DNA from: JAIMBK01 sp040755975
GTDB lineage: Bacteria; Bacillota; Desulfotomaculia; Desulfotomaculales; Nap2-2B
NCBI GenBank assembly: GCA_040755975.1
Contig: JBFLZY010000110.1
Location: forward strand, 1-7,460
Length of the DNA: 7,460 nucleotides
Reading direction: 5' to 3'
Each line of letters starts with the position of its first letter. Position 1 is the stretch's first letter. The notes beneath the pieces were generated by a model. It saw nothing but the letters and a program-made list of their open reading frames with translations. It was not told the origin of the DNA and made no database searches. The translations under genes were made by a program, and so were the position numbers. Below are positions 1 to 6,373 of the stretch, piece by piece.

Positions 1-791
1 TTTTCCTCTCTTTTTTGTTTTTGGCTGCCTACCTGGCCCTTTTCCGGCGCCCCCTGTTCCGGGTGGCGCGGCCGCACTACCTGCCCCTGACCATCCTGGG
101 CACCGCCGGCCTGACCGCCGTGCAGATCACCTACCTGCTGGCCATCAGCCGGACCAACGTGGCCACGGCCATTTTTCTGCAATACCTGGCGCCCGTGCTG
201 ATCATGGGCTACGGGCTGGTGGTGAAAATAGAAAAATTAACCGCCGCAAACGGCCTGGCGCTGGCCTGCTCCGTTCTGGGCGGTTTTCTCATGGTCAAGG
301 GCGCCCCCGGCGGCGGCCTGGCGGTCAACCCGGCGGGTCTCGTGGCTGGTCTGACTTCTGCTTTTGCTCTCGCTTTTTATACCATTTACGGCAAAAGGTG
401 GCTTGCCGTCTATTCTCCCTGGACCATTCTGCTCTGGGGCTTCGGGTGCGGCAGCATCCTTTTTTGTCTCTACCGCCTGCCCTGGCTCACTTTCCTGAGG
501 TACGGCCCGGAAGAATGGCTTTTCTTCGTCTACATCGCCGTCTTTTCGTCAATTATCCCGTTCGGGTTATACATCAAGGGCCTGGAGTACCTGAGCGCGA
601 TAAAGGCAAATTTGACCAGCACCTTGGAGCCGGTGCTGGCCGGCCTGCTGGCCTTTCTTCTGCTGGGCGAAAGGCTCACCGCCTGGCAGGTGGCCGGCGG
701 CGGTTTGATTTTAGGCGGGGTGATCCTTATTCAGCTGGCGGGCGCGCCAAAAACGGCCCCAAAAACCGCCGGGCGGGCGGAAATTTCGTAG
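1..791 (+). CDS. EamA/DMT-superfamily transporter, N-terminus cut by window edge
   Basis: Membrane transporter of the drug/metabolite family (RhaT/YdcZ-like EamA proteins), probably exporting or importing a small metabolite across the cytoplasmic membrane; the substrate cannot be read from sequence. The frame is open from base 3, giving 262 visible residues, whereas EamA proteins usually have about 290-310 residues and ten membrane helices, so roughly the first one or two helices lie outside the window. The visible part is a chain of hydrophobic segments. It keeps both repeats: the first has the LQYLAPVLIMGYG stretch ending in GGFLM, the second has TLEPVLAGLLAFLLLGE followed by GGGLILGGVIL, the typical end of an EamA domain. 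The tail is short, Ala/Lys/Thr-rich and probably cytosolic. The TTG at base 15 would give a protein starting inside a helix and is not taken as the start. It is GC-rich (about 66% at 61-360) and convergent with brxL, so it is most likely a resident chromosomal flank rather than a defence gene. Confidence 0.9.
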   Translation, partial: FLSFLFLAAYLALFRRPLFRVARPHYLPLTILGTAGLTAVQITYLLAISRTNVATAIFLQYLAPVLIMGYGLVVKIEKLTAANGLALACSVLGGFLMVKGAPGGGLAVNPAGLVAGLTSAFALAFYTIYGKRWLAVYSPWTILLWGFGCGSILFCLYRLPWLTFLRYGPEEWLFFVYIAVFSSIIPFGLYIKGLEYLSAIKANLTSTLEPVLAGLLAFLLLGERLTAWQVAGGGLILGGVILIQLAGAPKTAPKTAGRAEIS

Positions 792-855
792 CTACACAGA
801 TTCTTTCAGCAGGACTTTTTTCTTGAAAGTAAATATCAAATCGAGATGTTCAAAA

Positions 856-2892
856 TTAGTTTATTCCCAATGCTTTCAGGGCTGCCGTCATGGGATCGCT
901 GTAAAAGACCGGATCAACGCGCTCGATGACATCGGCGGAAACTTCCAGAAAGTTTCGCTTGTTTTCGATCGGGATCAGGGCCCGGCGCGCTCCGTTGTCC
1001 ATTCCAACTTGCAGAGGTTCGACCAGACTACGCAGAGCCTTTAGGTTTCCCTGGATGCTGATATCCCCGAGAATTAACAGGCCGGGTAGCGCCGGGTGTT
1101 TCTTGATAGCCGAATAAATCGCCACCACCAGGGCTACGCCCGCCTCGCAGGGAATCCGGTTGGCCAGCAAATCAATGACTTCCACGTAAAAATCTGATGT
1201 ATCAAAAACCTGGGCAATGCCCATGTTTACTTTATGGCCTTGCAGATAGGCAAACGCCCTTTGCATGGACTCCTTCATAACCCCTCCGATTCCGCCGGCA
1301 ACCTTGAGCTTTCCCGTGCCGTGGGAGGTCCCGACCTCGATCCGGTACAACCCTACTTTACCCTGAACGTCTACGGAAGCGGCGTAAACCGATCCGGGGG
1401 CCAGGGGATCCGTGGAAATAAGGTTCCGGCCTCCCTCTTCGGGAACGCCTACATAGCGTTCTTCCCTCGTTTCGTTGTCAAGATAAGAAAATGAGGTCTG
1501 GTAATACTCGTAAGAACCCATCTTTTTCAGCTGTTCCTTAACCCGCCGGCGGCCCTCCATGGCTAAATCCAGTATTTCGGCGAGATCTTCCTTACAAAAC
1601 TCTCCGTGCGGGTAGATGAGTTTGATCAAGCCGGATACGGTTTTTCGCGCCGCCTTTACATCGCGGGCGTTTAAGTGCGCTCCCATGGAGTAGTACCGGT
1701 CAACCACCTCCGTATAGTTATGCTTGCGGATTTCGCGCAAAGCCTCCGCCAGATAATCCACCACGAACCCGTAATGGTCGGTGAAAAAGTCGTTGCGCAT
1801 TTTAGGCACCTCCCATCCGGGCAGATAAAAATGGAGGCGATCGAGAAAGGCCATATCCTCCCGAATGACCTCCGGCATGGGCAAAAACAGATGCGAGGAG
1901 CGAACCATCACTTCCACCGGCTGATTTGTATTCCCAAACATCGCCATGGACGCTTGACCGGAAAGCGCTTCTTTGCCGCGGGCAAAAGTACCCGACTCAC
2001 AATAGGTCTTGAGCGTGGTGATCACTTCTCTGGGCATTTTTTGCAAATCGGCAACCTCATCAAAGGCCACTACATCCCACAAACCCACCAGACCCATCTT
2101 TCCGGTATTCATATTGTAAAACAGGTTGGCTACTGTGGTTGGCCCGGTAAGGAGAATTACGTAAGGGGAAAGTTCCTGGTAAGCGTACGACTTACCGGTT
2201 CCCCGCGGCCCCAACTCAACCAGATTGTAATTGTGTTCGCACAACGGAATAAGCCTGACCAGAAACAGCAGTTTCAGGCGCCGGCTAAAACAGGATGACT
2301 CCAGTCCCATGCTCCGGACCAGCAGGTCGACCCATTCCTCGCTGGAGAACTGGCGGCGGCAGGCGCAGTATTCATCCAGATCAAAAGTGGCCAGCTGGAT
2401 CGGCTTAATTTCTTCAATCCAGAACGGGCTGCGCTTTCCCCTGGCCTCTTCGTCATAGGCGTGCCGGATATTCACCTGCGCCCAGATGCCGCCCGTCAGC
2501 AGCCTCTCATACTGGCGGATGTAATGTTCGGGAATGTGGACGTAACGGTGACCGAAGTTGACCAGCTCGGCCCAGTATTTATCTTCATCGGAAACGTAGC
2601 GGACCTTAATCTTATCAATAAGTATGTGATTGCCCTTCTCCCGCACAAAGGACTGTGATTTGTTGGCTTCGTCAGGACGGACAAAATTTTCCGCCAGGAT
2701 GGAATTCACCAGCGCAAGGCCGGCCTCGATAACGATGGGATCATCGGTAGCGCAATACTTGCCCAAAAGGTATTCGAGGACGTAGGCGGGGACATTTGCC
2801 CCCACCTTCACCTTCCGGACCAGATCTTTCCGCACAACCTTACCGGCAAAAACATCCGTTACTTTCCGGTCGAGATTATCCAGTGCAAACAT
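856..2892 (-). CDS. brxL: BREX protein BrxL, AAA+ ATPase with Lon-like C-terminal domain
   Basis: BrxL is a core BREX phage-defence protein; characterised homologues form DNA-binding AAA+ rings needed to block phage replication. The 678-residue length is normal for the family. In order: an N-terminal region to about residue 200; the AAA+ core with Walker A GPRGTGKS (228-235), Walker B VVAFDE (274-279), a sensor-1-like GNTNQP (320-325) and an arginine-finger candidate R352 in FLDRLHFYLPGW; a helical linker at about 370-460; and a Lon-protease-like domain from about 500 to the end, with EAGVAL (583-588), GDISIQGNL (609-617) and LIPIENKRNF (639-648). The EAG motif stands where Lon has its catalytic SAG, so peptidase activity is doubtful. 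The ATG follows AGGAGGT at 8 nt spacing. It lies 83 bp after pglZ in the same direction and is probably cotranscribed with it, with a repeat array in the gap. A generic AAA+ Lon-like protein is the only alternative, and the pglZ neighbour argues against it. Confidence 0.95.
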   Translation of the reverse strand: MFALDNLDRKVTDVFAGKVVRKDLVRKVKVGANVPAYVLEYLLGKYCATDDPIVIEAGLALVNSILAENFVRPDEANKSQSFVREKGNHILIDKIKVRYVSDEDKYWAELVNFGHRYVHIPEHYIRQYERLLTGGIWAQVNIRHAYDEEARGKRSPFWIEEIKPIQLATFDLDEYCACRRQFSSEEWVDLLVRSMGLESSCFSRRLKLLFLVRLIPLCEHNYNLVELGPRGTGKSYAYQELSPYVILLTGPTTVANLFYNMNTGKMGLVGLWDVVAFDEVADLQKMPREVITTLKTYCESGTFARGKEALSGQASMAMFGNTNQPVEVMVRSSHLFLPMPEVIREDMAFLDRLHFYLPGWEVPKMRNDFFTDHYGFVVDYLAEALREIRKHNYTEVVDRYYSMGAHLNARDVKAARKTVSGLIKLIYPHGEFCKEDLAEILDLAMEGRRRVKEQLKKMGSYEYYQTSFSYLDNETREERYVGVPEEGGRNLISTDPLAPGSVYAASVDVQGKVGLYRIEVGTSHGTGKLKVAGGIGGVMKESMQRAFAYLQGHKVNMGIAQVFDTSDFYVEVIDLLANRIPCEAGVALVVAIYSAIKKHPALPGLLILGDISIQGNLKALRSLVEPLQVGMDNGARRALIPIENKRNFLEVSADVIERVDPVFYSDPMTAALKALGIN

Positions 2893-2900
2893 GTCCGGTC

Positions 2901-2907
2901 ACCTCCT
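2901..2907 (-). promoter_or_regulatory. brxL ribosome binding site
   Basis: AGGAGGT on the minus strand, 8 nt before the brxL ATG. This is a near-perfect Shine-Dalgarno match and fixes the start. It directly follows the last unit of the GGAATAAG array, so anything binding the array in DNA or RNA could affect brxL translation. Confidence 0.85.
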
Positions 2908-2953
2908 CTTCTTCCGGCACCTTATTCCGGTATCTTATTCCTGCACTTATTCC
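2908..2953 (-). repeat. Tandem GGAATAAG array between pglZ and brxL
   Basis: On the minus strand GGAATAAG occurs three times without mismatch (2946-2953, 2934-2941, 2921-2928), followed by a one-mismatch copy GGAAGAAG (2908-2915). Unit starts are 12, 13 and 13 nt apart, and a degenerate unit GGAGATAA lies just before (2955-2962). The array fills most of the 83-bp gap and abuts the brxL ribosome binding site. It may be a set of regulator sites one helical turn apart, or a Shine-Dalgarno-like purine repeat that grew by slippage. Confidence 0.8.
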
Positions 2954-2975
2954 TTTATCTCCCCTCGTCGTTCAG

Positions 2976-5570
2976 TCAAATTACGATCGCTAGCTCAATG
3001 TTTTCCAGCCGGGCCAATTCCCTTCCGGTAAGCGCCTCGAGGAGATAGACGTTAACTGTTTTTTGCGCCGGTTTCCCGGTAACCAGCAAAGTCACGGCAA
3101 CCGGGTCAAGCGCCCGGTCGTTATCGTCAGCCAGCCGCATTTGCACGTCCCCCGTTGCTTCGGTAAACCCGTAAGAAGCCGCAACAGGAATAGAAATAAC
3201 TTCCCCTTTTGCCCGGATTTCCACCCGGATCAGAGGAGGAAAAACGGCAAAGAGAGTGTTTGCTTCGCCATGAATCTGAACCGAGAAAAAGCGCGTGCTG
3301 ATCTTTTTACTCCCCGGAATTAAACGCCAGGTTAAATCTGTTCCGGGGCTTATCACCTGGGGGGTCCGGGGAGTAAACCTGGCCACCGGAATGATGAGCT
3401 CCTGCGGCGAAAGACCACCGTGAAAATAGGCCCGGGCACCGCCCGGCTGCTTGAACGCCCCAAAACCAACCGGCACGGCAATCTCTAAATCGCCACCCAG
3501 ACCAAAATCGGCGGCGGTAACCCGGATGAAAGAAGGGTCGTTAAAACCACCCCGACCTATCCACACCCTCCGGTGAAGGTCCAGAGTTTCTCCCCCCGGC
3601 GGAGTAATTTTCATATCGCTGGTAAGTTCTTCACCAAAAAGGTAACCGTGATCAGCAGCAAGAATAATGTTCTTAATTCCCTGTTCAACTAAAATTCGAA
3701 ATGCCCTCCGCAACTGGTGAAGAACATCGTCCATAATCCGGCGCGCCAGGGAAATATTGTCTTTTTCGCAGAGATCGTCAATTTCCCGGGTGGTAATGAC
3801 GATCAGTTGTGCCTCCGCCAGGGCTTCGCGAGCCTTTTTCCGGGGACTGGGGATTAAATCGTCCAGCCACAGGTCACAGACTTGTACTCCTGCTTTAACG
3901 CTCAAAAATTTAAGGCGCGAAGGACGATCTTTTAACAGTTTTTCCTCGATGATAAGACCAAGTTTACCTTTCTCGGCCGGTACCAAAACCGGTTCCGCGC
4001 CTCCCTGAGGCATCAGGGCAGCCATGCCCACCTCCGTAATTGTCGGCACCGCAGCGATAGCTGGTTGCAGAAGCACGTCAAAGGTTTGGGCAAGAGCTTG
4101 GGCCAGTTCCCGCGCCATCTCAAAACGCAGGGCATCAACCAGCACATAAGCAGTCTTCCCTTCCTTCACCGCGGGAGCAACCAATGCCTGGTATATTTCC
4201 GTTTGGCGCAGAAACCCCGGGATTTTAAACTTATTCCCGGAAAAGGACTTAACGAAACATTCCGCCAGCCGGCCGCCTGCCTCCATGTAACGCTGCCGCG
4301 CCCTGACCACCAGCATTTCCAGATTCTCAAAAGAATCCGCCGGGGCAAAATCAAAGCTCTGGTAATATTGCTCCATGTGCCGGTGGAATGTATCCAGTAA
4401 GCACCAGGGATTTTCGCCGGCAGTATAAGATTGGGCCAGGGAAACCACTTCCACGTTAACAGGCATTTTTTTGATTTCGTTAGCAATCCGGTCGGCTTCG
4501 AGGAGCAATTGACCGGCCGCTGCAATGAGTGCCCACCGGGCCTGTACTTCCGGAACCTGACGGGCCCAGAAACTGGACTGCCGCTGCCTGGCCATGGCAA
4601 TAAGTTCGGGATTGGCTCCGGCAAGCAACTCTCTTTCTACCGCTTCCTGCAGGATTGTTTCTATAGCCAGAAAAGTATCGTTGGAAACAATCTGTTCCAG
4701 TTCAAAAGAAATCTTCCTTAACCCGAGCTCCTGTTCCACCCGGGAGGCCCACTTTACATAGCTCGCTCGCAGATCCTCGCGCAGGCGCCAGGTTTTGGCC
4801 ACCCAAAAGCAGGCCTGCTTAGCAATTTCTTGCTTCGCCGTTCTAACCGAAACGAGAGGAGCAGGAATCTCTCCCCTTAGCTCCAGAAGGAAGGCCGTGG
4901 CTAAAATGTGCCTGGCCAGACGGGCGCGCCAGGCTTCTGGACTTTCCCCGGCAGGCAATTCCACTTCCAGAGCGCTCTCCAGGAAGGCAGCTACTTCACC
5001 CATAGCCTTTTTCTCGGTAATGGCCTGATCCCACTGCGCACTGCTCAAAAAGGCCAGCGCTGCCTCTTGAGCATCCGCAGTACCAAAGATGGCATAAACA
5101 ACCCTGCCGTTTAGCCCCTCCCCCTTCCTGGCTATTTTATCCAGTTCGACCAGAGAAAGCTTGCCCGCTTCCACTTGCTTTTCAATCGCTGCCGCCCCTT
5201 CCTCCCCAATAATCGGCCGCAAGGCGTGGCGGGCAATAACGGACAGGCGGGTGTTCCTCTGCCAGGGCTGCTGACCGGGCTTTAACACAACTCCTGCCCT
5301 TGTGAACTCAACCAGGGCCTGCTGGGTATCCTCCTCCGCCATGGGCACATAAATTATTAAACTCGGCGGGTCTAAATCATTCATCAGGGGTTCAACTTCG
5401 TAGCGAAGGGCAAAGAAAGAGCCGCCGTAGCAGGCCACCTTAGTCCCGGGCAGCTTCAGAGCTTCCGCGACCTGCCTGTAATGACCGTCCGGATCAAACC
5501 AAACAACTAAATGATGATCTTCCACCTGTCTGGCGATGATTTTTTTAAGATAACCGGTAACCGCACCCAC
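2976..5570 (-). CDS. pglZ: BREX protein PglZ, alkaline-phosphatase-fold
   Basis: PglZ is the signature protein shared by BREX systems; it has an alkaline-phosphatase-superfamily fold and is needed for host methylation and phage exclusion, with its true substrate still unsettled. The protein is 864 residues, normal for the family. The N-terminus carries the usual short beta motif VVWFDPDGHYR (22-32). A long helical middle (about 160-450) precedes the phosphatase-like core: LVDALRFEM with D479 as a metal ligand candidate, PTITEVG (509-515) with T510/T512 as nucleophile candidates, AADHGY with D640 and H641, and YFHGGLSPQE with H717. All key positions of the fold appear present, so it should be intact. 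The C-terminal 120 residues look beta-rich. Translation starts at GTG behind GAGAGGG at 9 nt, and an in-frame stop 22 nt upstream leaves no other good start. It sits 57 bp after the toxin gene and 83 bp before brxL, all on one strand. Confidence 0.95.
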   Translation of the reverse strand: MGAVTGYLKKIIARQVEDHHLVVWFDPDGHYRQVAEALKLPGTKVACYGGSFFALRYEVEPLMNDLDPPSLIIYVPMAEEDTQQALVEFTRAGVVLKPGQQPWQRNTRLSVIARHALRPIIGEEGAAAIEKQVEAGKLSLVELDKIARKGEGLNGRVVYAIFGTADAQEAALAFLSSAQWDQAITEKKAMGEVAAFLESALEVELPAGESPEAWRARLARHILATAFLLELRGEIPAPLVSVRTAKQEIAKQACFWVAKTWRLREDLRASYVKWASRVEQELGLRKISFELEQIVSNDTFLAIETILQEAVERELLAGANPELIAMARQRQSSFWARQVPEVQARWALIAAAGQLLLEADRIANEIKKMPVNVEVVSLAQSYTAGENPWCLLDTFHRHMEQYYQSFDFAPADSFENLEMLVVRARQRYMEAGGRLAECFVKSFSGNKFKIPGFLRQTEIYQALVAPAVKEGKTAYVLVDALRFEMARELAQALAQTFDVLLQPAIAAVPTITEVGMAALMPQGGAEPVLVPAEKGKLGLIIEEKLLKDRPSRLKFLSVKAGVQVCDLWLDDLIPSPRKKAREALAEAQLIVITTREIDDLCEKDNISLARRIMDDVLHQLRRAFRILVEQGIKNIILAADHGYLFGEELTSDMKITPPGGETLDLHRRVWIGRGGFNDPSFIRVTAADFGLGGDLEIAVPVGFGAFKQPGGARAYFHGGLSPQELIIPVARFTPRTPQVISPGTDLTWRLIPGSKKISTRFFSVQIHGEANTLFAVFPPLIRVEIRAKGEVISIPVAASYGFTEATGDVQMRLADDNDRALDPVAVTLLVTGKPAQKTVNVYLLEALTGRELARLENIELAIVI

Positions 5571-5579
5571 GCTTAAAAT

Positions 5580-5586
5580 CCCTCTC
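5580..5586 (-). promoter_or_regulatory. pglZ ribosome binding site supporting a GTG start
   Basis: GAGAGGG on the minus strand, 9 nt before GTG at 5570. An in-frame TAA at 5592-5594 excludes a longer reading, and the next Met (residue 63) would delete the conserved N-terminal WFDPDG motif, so GTG is the start. Confidence 0.8.
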
Positions 5587-5627
5587 TGTCCTTAAAATGG
5601 GCACCAAAAAGCATTTTGCCTCTGTCT

Positions 5628-5888
5628 CTATTTCCGGTAAACATCTCTTCTGGGACCTACGTGGGTTATCACGTAGACTTTATTGGCAAAGTCGGGGCGA
5701 AATCTCACCCTCCATTTGCCCACTTTTAACCGCCACTCCCCCTTTTTTCCGGTCAGTTTTTTTATATCGGCTGCCTCGGGGTTTTTAAGCAAAGCATCCA
5801 AGGCATCCCAGATCCGCTGTTTTACGACTTTATCCAGCTTGCCCATTTCTTTTAGAGCCGTCCTGTCCCATTCGATCCGCCAGCTCAT
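5628..5888 (-). CDS. RelE/ParE-superfamily toxin of a type II toxin-antitoxin pair
   Basis: Small basic protein of 86 residues with the RelE/ParE fold signature: an N-terminal helical hairpin rich in Leu/Lys (about 9-36), then the beta sheet GEWRLKVGKWRVRF (50-63) and the C-terminal strand VYVITHVGPRRDVYR (71-85). R53, R60, R62, R80/R81 and Y84 are where the RelE group carries its basic and aromatic active-site residues, so it may be a ribosome-dependent mRNA interferase. ParE-type gyrase inhibitors share the fold, and sequence alone does not separate them. The length is normal and nothing looks truncated. Its ATG overlaps the antitoxin stop (ATGA, 5885-5888), which implies translational coupling, and AAGGAG lies 11 nt upstream inside the antitoxin gene. 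It is followed after 57 bp by pglZ, so it is probably part of the same transcript as the BREX genes. Confidence 0.88.
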   Translation of the reverse strand: MSWRIEWDRTALKEMGKLDKVVKQRIWDALDALLKNPEAADIKKLTGKKGEWRLKVGKWRVRFRPDFANKVYVITHVGPRRDVYRK

Positions 5889-6286
5889 TTCCCAAAAATC
5901 TCCTTGCGGGCTTTTTCGTGGGAAACAGTGTGGCCCCGTAAGTATTCCCGCCAGGCCTTTTCAGACCGGGCATCTTCCTCTGGCGTGGTGGATTCGTCAT
6001 CTTCTGGGGCCATCAGCAAGGTCCGGGCCACGGGATCCAGGTAAGGCTCCAGTTCGCTTTCTTTAATCCGCCACTCCCGGCCGGCTTTGCGCCCGGGCAA
6101 AAGCCCCTGGCGCAGCCATTGCCTCACTTTCCTGGGGCTAACGCCCAGTCTCGCGGAAGCCTGTTCAGGGGTCAGTTCCCTTTCAGCTACGCTGAGCACA
6201 AACTCCAAAAACCTCCTCACCACAGGGGTTTCTCTTTCCGGCAGGGCCTCTATCAAACGATACAACTCGTCCTTGGATACACTCAA
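5885..6286 (-). CDS. Antitoxin with excisionase/MerR-type HTH domain
   Basis: Partner of the downstream toxin, expected to neutralise it and to repress the pair by binding upstream DNA. The 133 residues have three parts: an N-terminal helical segment (5-36), DELYRLIEALPERE and on, like the short leading helix of many antitoxins of this sort; a DNA-binding helix-turn-helix of the excisionase/MerR kind (38-82), LTPEQASARLGVSPRKVRQW followed by the wing residues GREWRIKESEL; and an acidic linker with an amphipathic tail (95-133) ending in HEKARKEIFGK, which is the probable toxin-binding part. The start is TTG; AAGGAGGGGG is 9 nt upstream, and no other start codon lies between it and an in-frame stop. 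The gene is about 62% GC over 5941-6180, well above the nuclease gene upstream (about 38%), which suggests a separate origin. It could be read as a lone excisionase-like regulator, but the 4-bp overlap with a RelE-like gene makes the antitoxin reading much more likely. Confidence 0.85.
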   Translation of the reverse strand: MSVSKDELYRLIEALPERETPVVRRFLEFVLSVAERELTPEQASARLGVSPRKVRQWLRQGLLPGRKAGREWRIKESELEPYLDPVARTLLMAPEDDESTTPEEDARSEKAWREYLRGHTVSHEKARKEIFGK

Positions 6287-6295
6287 GATTGAATT

Positions 6296-6305
6296 CCCCC
6301 TCCTT
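6296..6305 (-). promoter_or_regulatory. Antitoxin ribosome binding site supporting a TTG start
   Basis: AAGGAGGGGG on the minus strand, 9 nt before TTG at 6286. An in-frame TAA lies at 6317-6319, with no ATG or GTG between. A strong site joined to a weak TTG codon is a common way to set antitoxin synthesis. Confidence 0.8.
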
Positions 6306-6340
6306 AACCAACTTTGTTAACATTCATGTAAGTAGCTTAC
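6304..6340. promoter_or_regulatory. Candidate operator region of the toxin-antitoxin pair
   Basis: Two small inverted repeats lie in the 86-bp gap before the antitoxin: TTAAC-N7-GTTAA (6304-6320), which overlaps the edge of the ribosome binding site, and GTAAG-TAG-CTTAC (6328-6340). Antitoxins with an HTH usually bind such sites to repress their own operon. No convincing -35/-10 pair was found here, so the operator reading rests on position and symmetry only. Confidence 0.4.
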
Positions 6341-6352
6341 TCAGTGAAAGCT

Positions 6353-6373
6353 CTTTATATTTTCTTTATATTT
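6353..6373 (-). repeat. Twin AAATATAAAG direct repeat after the nuclease gene
   Basis: On the minus strand AAATATAAAG occurs twice (6364-6373 and 6353-6362) with an 11-nt period, touching the nuclease stop codon. Each copy contains TATAAA, so either could serve as a -10 element for the toxin-antitoxin and BREX genes, but no clear -35 box precedes them. It may be only a short AT-rich duplication at a junction. Confidence 0.45.

Noticed and set aside
15..17. TTG as start of the transporter
   Set aside because: It falls inside a hydrophobic helix, upstream codons in the same frame are also hydrophobic, and the protein would lack its first membrane segments. The gene is instead cut by the window edge.
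803..829. CTTTCA ... TGAAAG hairpin between the converging genes as a terminator
   Set aside because: The stem is only 6 bp, AT-rich, with a 15-nt loop and no T-run directly after it in either direction, so it is too weak to call.
1675..2298. 207-codon open frame on the plus strand opposite brxL
   Set aside because: It lies wholly within the well-supported brxL gene, and its predicted product is rich in His, Arg and Gln with no domain pattern. It is an antisense shadow of brxL codon usage.
2908..2953. GGAATAAG repeats as a CRISPR array or plasmid iteron origin
   Set aside because: Units of 8 bp with 4-5 nt spacers are far too short for CRISPR. There is no replication gene nearby, and the array sits in an intergenic leader, so a regulatory or slippage origin is more likely.
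4065..4400. 111-codon plus-strand open frame opposite pglZ
   Set aside because: It is embedded in the conserved core of pglZ and shows no recognisable protein pattern.
5594..5617. AAAATG ... CATTTT inverted repeat between toxin and pglZ as a terminator
   Set aside because: The 6-bp AT-rich stem around a 12-nt loop is not followed by a U tract on the transcribed strand, so it gives no good reason to separate the toxin and pglZ transcripts.
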